Below, piece after piece: positions 59,812 to 64,000 of a DNA stretch of 64,000 bases. A program made the position numbers and the translations under genes. Source of the stretch: CAZAQV01 sp964487255 (GTDB taxonomy: Bacteria > Myxococcota_A > Polyangia > Polyangiales > CAZAQV01); NCBI GenBank assembly GCA_964487255.1, contig CAZAQV010000023.1:38252-102251 (forward strand), read 5' to 3'. Every line of letters starts with the position of its first letter. Position 1 is the first letter of the stretch. The notes beneath the pieces are model-generated. The model made no database searches and was not told the origin of the DNA. It was given only the letters and a program-made list of their open reading frames with translations.

Positions 59812-60416
59812 CGCGTACTCTGCGGATCCAGCGCCTCATCGACGAGCCCTGGTGGTTCCCGGAGCGCACGTCCATCGATACGACTCAAGCACGGTCGCGC
59901 GGTGAAATCTCCGCGGATGCAGCTGTGATCAGCATCTGCAAAACAAAGCGCAAGCCGACCTGAAACTTGGCGCTGGTCGCTTGCATCGATGCGGACGCGC
60001 CCCCGTCCCCGATGGGCGCTTTGAAGTTTTGCTCCAGCGCTGATTTCGTAGTGCATCCGCACCTTGGAACTGGCGTCCGCAATTTCGGTTTCGCCTGGAT
60101 CGAGCGCCTTGCGATCTTCAAAGCGCAGCCACACCAGAGCGCCTTCACGCTCGATCGGAAGGCCGCAGCGCTCGATGTGCGCGTCTGAAAGAAGAAGGTC
60201 CACATAGCGGCGCCGAGGTCGATCGAGAATGCGAAAACGCGCGTCTCGTAGGGTCCAGGAGCGTCCCCCAAGCTTGCCTTTGGCAACGTGTCCGGCCGCA
60301 CCCGACGCGAGGGTGACTTGCTCCTCACCGGGAAGCGCTCGCCGTGCTTCCTTGGCAGGCCCATCACAGGCGTAAAGCAGTACACAGAGGGACAAGATGA
60401 CCATCGGGCACGTCAC
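59808..60416 (-). CDS. Lipoprotein of unknown function in the electron-transfer operon
   Basis: 202 residues from GTG 60416, overlapping the NrfD-like gene stop (GTGA). Lipobox LLYAC after MVILSLCVL. The mature part is beta-rich (GGRSWTLRDARFRILDRPRR, ALVWLRFEDRKALDPGETEI, VRMHYEISAGAKLQ) and has no haem or metal motif. The open frame extends upstream to 61349, but that portion is antisense-like shadow over the NrfD gene. Its fixed place between quinol module and cytochromes suggests an assembly or scaffold role. Confidence 0.75.
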   Translation of the reverse strand: MTCPMVILSLCVLLYACDGPAKEARRALPGEEQVTLASGAAGHVAKGKLGGRSWTLRDARFRILDRPRRRYVDLLLSDAHIERCGLPIEREGALVWLRFEDRKALDPGETEIADASSKVRMHYEISAGAKLQSAHRGRGRVRIDASDQRQVSGRLALCFADADHSCIRGDFTARPCLSRIDGRALREPPGLVDEALDPQSTR

Positions 60417-61666
60417 GAAGGATCTCCGACTTGGGATTGCTCGCTTCCTGCCTCTTGATCGACCGAGGCCAAGTGCGGGGACTTGAGCGCACCCGTTTCG
60501 ATCCGGATGCCCATGTTCACCAGAACCGTGAACAGCAGCGCACCGAAGGAGACAATTCCTACCGTGATGAGCAGCTCGATGCTCGATGGTTGGTATTCGA
60601 CGAACTGTCCGAGCGGTGTCGGAACGAAACCAGGCAAGATCAACGCCATGCCTTTTTCGATCCAAACGCCCACGATCGATCCCACACACGCGACATTGAA
60701 CCAAGCGGGTCGCCGGTGCACGGGACTCAGAAGAATCAGCGCCGAAAGTACCTCGAGCGTGATGGCGAACCAGATCGGTATGCGCAGTCCGACGTGCTCG
60801 TGATGACCAAAGAGCAAGTAGTACATCGAGGCTGCGTGCTTTGAGCCGCCATACATCTCGGTAAAGACTTCGGAGCCAAAGAGAAACATGTTGATCAGCA
60901 GCGTGGTGGTAATAATCCTGCGAAAGATGCGGAACACTTCGGGCTGAACCACAAAGTCGCTGAAGCGCTGAACCACACGAAGGACGAGCACGAGGATCGC
61001 CGGGCCGGAGAGAAAAGCGGAAACGATGAAGCGAGGCGCAATGATCGCGGAGTTCCAATAGGGACGCGCACCCAGCCAGGTGTAGAGAAACGCCGTCACC
61101 GTGTGGATGGTAATCGCCCACACCATGCTCACCATCACCAGCGGCACGTAGGCACGAATCGGTTCCCTCCCGTAGTATTTGGAGCGGAACGCAGAAACGA
61201 TCAGCACAAAATTGATCACCAAATAACCGGCGAGGACGATGACGTCCCAAGCCAAGATCGAGGTCGGAAAATTCAAAGACCCGAAAAATGGAATCAAGTG
61301 CCAAGCGCGATCCGGTCGGCCGAGATCGACGGTCACAAAGAGCAGACACGAAAACACCGCGCTCAGCGCCAGAATCTCTCCGATGAACATGATCTCTTTG
61401 AACGAATGCAAGCGATAGACATAGGCAGGTATCACCACCATGACCGCCGCGGCCGCAATCCCAACACCCACTGTAAAATTGCCGATGTAGAGGCCCCAGC
61501 TGACTTCGTCGGTCATGTTGGTCACGATCAGCCCCTCACGAAGCTGAATCACATACGCGCTGGCGCCTACCAGAACGCCGACGATCAATACACCGATCCA
61601 CGCTCCGAATAGTCGGCCTCCCTTGAACAGGTCTAAAAATACTGCGGGTACGAAAAACTGTTTCAT
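60413..61666 (-). CDS. NrfD/PsrC-type quinol-oxidising membrane subunit
   Basis: 417 residues with about ten membrane helices (for example AWIGVLIVGVLVGASAYVIQ, WGLYIGNFTVGVGIAAAAVM, EILALSAVFSCLLFVTVDLG). The segments GRPDRAWHLIPFFGSLNFPT and TSILAWDVIVLAGYLV, and IWFAITLEVLSALILLSP, match the NrfD family. These proteins bind menaquinol and pass electrons to a partner iron-sulphur protein. The stop is six bases from the ferredoxin gene on the same strand, and together they resemble CbcT/CbcU of Geobacter or the ActB2/ActC pair of alternative complex III. Confidence 0.93.
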   Translation of the reverse strand: MKQFFVPAVFLDLFKGGRLFGAWIGVLIVGVLVGASAYVIQLREGLIVTNMTDEVSWGLYIGNFTVGVGIAAAAVMVVIPAYVYRLHSFKEIMFIGEILALSAVFSCLLFVTVDLGRPDRAWHLIPFFGSLNFPTSILAWDVIVLAGYLVINFVLIVSAFRSKYYGREPIRAYVPLVMVSMVWAITIHTVTAFLYTWLGARPYWNSAIIAPRFIVSAFLSGPAILVLVLRVVQRFSDFVVQPEVFRIFRRIITTTLLINMFLFGSEVFTEMYGGSKHAASMYYLLFGHHEHVGLRIPIWFAITLEVLSALILLSPVHRRPAWFNVACVGSIVGVWIEKGMALILPGFVPTPLGQFVEYQPSSIELLITVGIVSFGALLFTVLVNMGIRIETGALKSPHLASVDQEAGSEQSQVGDPS

Positions 61667-61671
61667 GGTCC

Positions 61672-62643
61672 TTAGCCGAAGTAGTAGTAGAAGCGTGGAA
61701 TCGTCCCGAGTTCCTCCTTAAGGATGTAGACCCGTTTGGTATCGAGAATTCGCCGAACGTCAGAGTTCGGATCGAGAAGGTTGCCAAACTTGCGGGCGCC
61801 GACCGGACATGCTTCCTGACACGCCGGCAACTGGCCCCGGCGAACGCGATGCAAACAAAAGTGGCATTTTTCCATGACGCCCGGCGGACGGATCCGATTG
61901 CTGAGCAGGGACTGATCGGGGTTGATTTGCGAAGGTGGGATGTTCGGCTCCGAAAAGTTGAAGTGGCGTGCGCCATAGGGGCAGGCCGCTTCGCAATAGC
62001 GGCAACCGATGCACCAGTCGTAATCGACGACCACGATGCCGTCGCGTTCTCTCCACGTGGCATTGACCGGGCACGCGCTCACGCACGGTGGGTTCGCGCA
62101 CTGCTGGCACGAGACGGGCATGTAGACTTTGCCGCCTTTGGGCACCTCACCTTCGTAATCGTGCTCAGCATCCTCAAAGTTGAAGCTGCCGATGTCGAAT
62201 TCCAAAACGCGAATGTAGTGCATTTGTGGGTCGCGCGAGGTGTTGTTCTCCTCGGCGCACGCGTATTCGCACTGACGGCACCCGGTGCATGCGGTCAGGC
62301 TCAGCGCGTACGCATACTCGACGCCGTCGATCGGGGGTGGGTCACCGATCTTGACCTTAACGCCGTGGCGTTCTTTGGTCTCCGCCTCAAGACGCGCGAT
62401 CAAGTCCTCTCGGTCTTTCTTGTCGAGCCGATGATAGTGCTGGTGAAAGAAGTCCTCCCAACGTTGTGTCGAGCAGCCCGCGAGCACCCCGGCAGTCGCA
62501 CCCGCGCCCAGAGACTTGATAAACGATCTTCGGCCTTCTTGCGCACGGCTCATCGCCTCGGCTTCAAGGTCAGGGGGAGGAGCCTGCTTCACATCATCGA
62601 TCAAAGGAAGTTTTCGGGCGGGCTTTGGCTGAAAGTCGTTCAT
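61672..62643 (-). CDS. 4x[4Fe-4S] ferredoxin-type subunit with Tat signal
   Basis: 323 residues. Tat motif GRRSFIKSLGAGATAGVLAG near residue 38-57, followed by Cys. Four cluster-binding groups: CTGCRQCEYAC, CQQCANPPCVSACPV, CIGCRYCEAACPYG, and CHFCLHR with CQEACPVGAR. The arrangement is that of NrfC/DsrO/PsrB-type proteins, partners of NrfD subunits. It would sit on the periplasmic side and link the quinol site with the haem proteins. The start ATG 62643 overlaps the stop of the tetrahaem gene (ATGA). Confidence 0.95.
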   Translation of the reverse strand: MNDFQPKPARKLPLIDDVKQAPPPDLEAEAMSRAQEGRRSFIKSLGAGATAGVLAGCSTQRWEDFFHQHYHRLDKKDREDLIARLEAETKERHGVKVKIGDPPPIDGVEYAYALSLTACTGCRQCEYACAEENNTSRDPQMHYIRVLEFDIGSFNFEDAEHDYEGEVPKGGKVYMPVSCQQCANPPCVSACPVNATWRERDGIVVVDYDWCIGCRYCEAACPYGARHFNFSEPNIPPSQINPDQSLLSNRIRPPGVMEKCHFCLHRVRRGQLPACQEACPVGARKFGNLLDPNSDVRRILDTKRVYILKEELGTIPRFYYYFG

Positions 62644-63203
62644 GGTGAGAGCCTCGGATCAGGTTTTGGTGCCGGTAGCGCTTGAAGGGTCGGTTTTGAA
62701 GGACGGTGCGGATCGTGGCACGCGGCGCACGTACGTCTGCGGATCGTTCCCGTCCAACCCCCCACATTCGAGCCATGGATACCACTGCGCCATTCGCGAT
62801 GCTGCTCGCCGTGACACTGCCCGCAGATGCGATCGGAATCATCAAAGGACAACTTCGTCTGGTCGCGCAGCATCAGTTTGTCGGGCTCTTGAATAGAGTG
62901 GCAGTCGTCGCACCAGCGAAGAGCCGGTCCGTGCTGGAGCGTTCGGCCCGCGTGAAAGGTCACAAGCTCACGCGGCGTGGGGTTGGGTTCTCGGTCGCTG
63001 TGACATTGCGCAGCGCACGGAAAGGTCGAAAGGTAGGGTGTTCTCGGCACGATCTCGACCTTGCGCTCGAAGATGTTTCCGTCGAGTGTCTTGCTGGCCG
63101 GAATGCGCTTGACCTCGTGATCACCCGTTCGTCCACAACCGATCATCGAGACGAGCCCGAGTGCGGCAAGAAAACACCACATTTTCCCAGCACAAACGTG
63201 CAT
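62640..63203 (-). CDS. Tetrahaem cytochrome c lipoprotein (CbcS-like)
   Basis: 187 residues from ATG 63203, chosen because the leader MHVCAGKMWCFLAALGLVSM carries a Lys; ATG 63182 and GTG 63233 are also in frame. Lipobox SMIGC. Haem sites: FPCAAQCH (CX3CH), CDDCH, CGQCH and CAACH, each near a His (for example HREWRSGIHG). A small tetrahaem lipoprotein at the head of an FeS/NrfD gene pair is the composition of the Geobacter Cbc4 (CbcSTU) menaquinol oxidoreductase. First gene of the nine-gene unit. Confidence 0.9.
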   Translation of the reverse strand: MHVCAGKMWCFLAALGLVSMIGCGRTGDHEVKRIPASKTLDGNIFERKVEIVPRTPYLSTFPCAAQCHSDREPNPTPRELVTFHAGRTLQHGPALRWCDDCHSIQEPDKLMLRDQTKLSFDDSDRICGQCHGEQHREWRSGIHGSNVGGWTGTIRRRTCAACHDPHRPSKPTLQALPAPKPDPRLSP

Positions 63204-63460
63204 ACGTACGAGAGGGGTTAGCATCGCGGCCACGCGTGTGCTTCAGCAAAAATCATGCGAGAAACTCTTCAAGCCCACAGAAATCTCCCATTGTCTCGGT
63301 TGCGACGCAAATCTTGCGTCCTGCCCTCTGCCCCGGCGAAACCGTTTCATCGAAGCCAAGATCGCCGCCAAGGCCGGTTGGCTTGGGTAAAAGCCCGGGT
63401 GCTTCTGGCCGTTCCAAAAAGGCGGGGTTTGGATTAGTCTGCGCAGATTCAGAAAAGGAA
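63204..63460. promoter_or_regulatory. Promoter region of the electron-transfer operon
   Basis: Divergent region between the tetrahaem gene (minus) and the lipoprotein at 63461 (plus). A minus frame (63253-63528) encodes PKPTGLGGDLGFDETVSPG, but overlaps the plus-strand gene start and has no clear start; I treat it as doubtful. No promoter motif could be assigned with confidence. Confidence 0.4.
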
Positions 63461-64000
63461 ATGAAGATGATGCCTTTGAGACTTTTGATTGTGGTTGCGA
63501 TGTTTTGTTCGGGCTGTGGCGGTGCCATGAGCGCCGGTGGCAGCGGAGGCGCCTCTTTCAGCGCCAGCGCTTCAGTGAGTGCGGAAATCGAGCTTCCGCT
63601 TGCGGAGATGCCTGCGAAGTATGCGTCCTGGGTTGTCGAAGCCGAGGGTTATCTTTTCGCCGTCAACGCGGCTTACGAAAAGCATCAGCAAGCGACAGCC
63701 GACCTTGCTGCAGCACTCGGTGTTGAGGCCAATGCCGGTGCGATTGCACAGTTTATCCGCGACTCGGTTCAGGTTGAAACCAAAATGGTTTGCCAGCCAC
63801 CGAGCTTCAACGCGAGTCTCGCTGCCGATTGCCGCGCCGAGGCCAACGCACGCGCTGCCGGTAAGGCGGGGGGCGGCGAAGCTTCAAGCGAGGCTTCCGC
63901 TGGCATTCAGGCCAACTGCGAAGCGAAGGCCAGCCTGAGCATGAGCCCAGGCTCCTGCACACTTGAGACGACGGTCACCGAGCATCCGATCCTTAGTGAC
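63461..64000 (+). CDS. Lipoprotein, partial at the window end
   Basis: The frame is open from ATG 63461 (AAAAGGAA upstream) to the last base, 180 codons. MKMMPLRLLIVVAMFCSGCG is a lipoprotein signal (lipobox FCSGC), followed by a Gly/Ser linker (AMSAGGSGGASFSASAS) and a helical Ala-rich region with four widely spaced Cys. The C-terminus is beyond the window. Unknown family. It is divergent from the cytochrome operon. Confidence 0.75.
   Translation, partial: MKMMPLRLLIVVAMFCSGCGGAMSAGGSGGASFSASASVSAEIELPLAEMPAKYASWVVEAEGYLFAVNAAYEKHQQATADLAAALGVEANAGAIAQFIRDSVQVETKMVCQPPSFNASLAADCRAEANARAAGKAGGGEASSEASAGIQANCEAKASLSMSPGSCTLETTVTEHPILSD

Noticed and set aside
60417..61349. N-terminal 310 codons of the long frame 59808-61349
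   Set aside because: They overlap the NrfD-type gene in another frame and are Arg/His/Ser-rich without membrane helices; only the part from GTG 60416 forms a lipoprotein.

Overview
The window is a draft scaffold (one run of 100 N at 44240-44339) from a moderately GC-rich bacterium that is very probably a member of the Myxococcota (former Deltaproteobacteria). The support is a PEGA-domain Ser/Thr kinase, a DUF4215 (Myxococcus-type Cys-rich) surface lipoprotein, a MYXO-CTERM-like tail, many short lipoproteins with Asp/Ala/Ser-rich linkers, a CorE-like copper sigma factor and a large set of multihaem cytochromes. This assignment is inference; there is no rRNA or core marker in the window.

Layout. 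1-2400: a glycerophosphodiesterase, a small membrane ORF and a decayed REP-associated tyrosine transposase (RAYT). 2562-6537: a three-gene overlapping operon (kinase, repeat-type periplasmic protein, DUF4215/PPC lipoprotein). 7260-8860: hipBA with phased direct repeats. 9013-13224: Lnt-like N-acyltransferase, SRPBCC protein, QorB and a zinc alcohol dehydrogenase. 13225-21300: an accessory zone full of REP-type repeats, truncated lipoproteins, a ruined DUF433/DUF5615 toxin-antitoxin pair, an autoinhibited Fic protein with palindromic operators, and a cold-shock protein. 21316-26696: a copper island (CopB, multicopper oxidase, P1B ATPase) divergent from a CorE-like ECF sigma factor, with an ECF-type promoter between them. 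27003-35216: ferredoxin, methyltransferase, an 11-repeat Cys-rich lipoprotein, a second SRPBCC protein, LysR, amino-acid permease. 35461-47556: secreted lipoproteins (two sharing a 97 percent identical leader), an SGNH hydrolase, a glycosyltransferase, a MYXO-CTERM/OmpA fusion ORF, and a beta-lactamase-fold protein lacking its catalytic residues.

47961-63203 is the most striking part: seven multihaem cytochromes with 86 predicted haem sites in about 15 kb. Nine minus-strand genes, mostly linked by 4-base ATGA/GTGA overlaps, encode a tetrahaem lipoprotein, a 4x[4Fe-4S] protein and an NrfD-type membrane subunit (a quinol-oxidising module like Geobacter Cbc4), a lipoprotein, a 13-haem CxxxxCH-type lipoprotein, a predicted outer-membrane barrel, and cytochromes with 13, 9 and 29 haems. 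An octahaem lipoprotein (convergent) and an OmcA/MtrC-type decahaem lipoprotein, both beginning with collagen-like Gly-X-Y segments, follow. Read together they could carry electrons from menaquinol through the periplasm and a porin-cytochrome conduit to the cell surface: a candidate extracellular electron transfer system in a myxobacterial lineage.

The RAYT/REP family (30-base units beginning GGGGACG) is the main mobile force seen. It sits at or inside the 3' ends of several lipoprotein genes. A separate 164-bp MITE-like element abuts the start codon of the octahaem gene. No tRNA, rRNA, CRISPR array or complete transposase was found.
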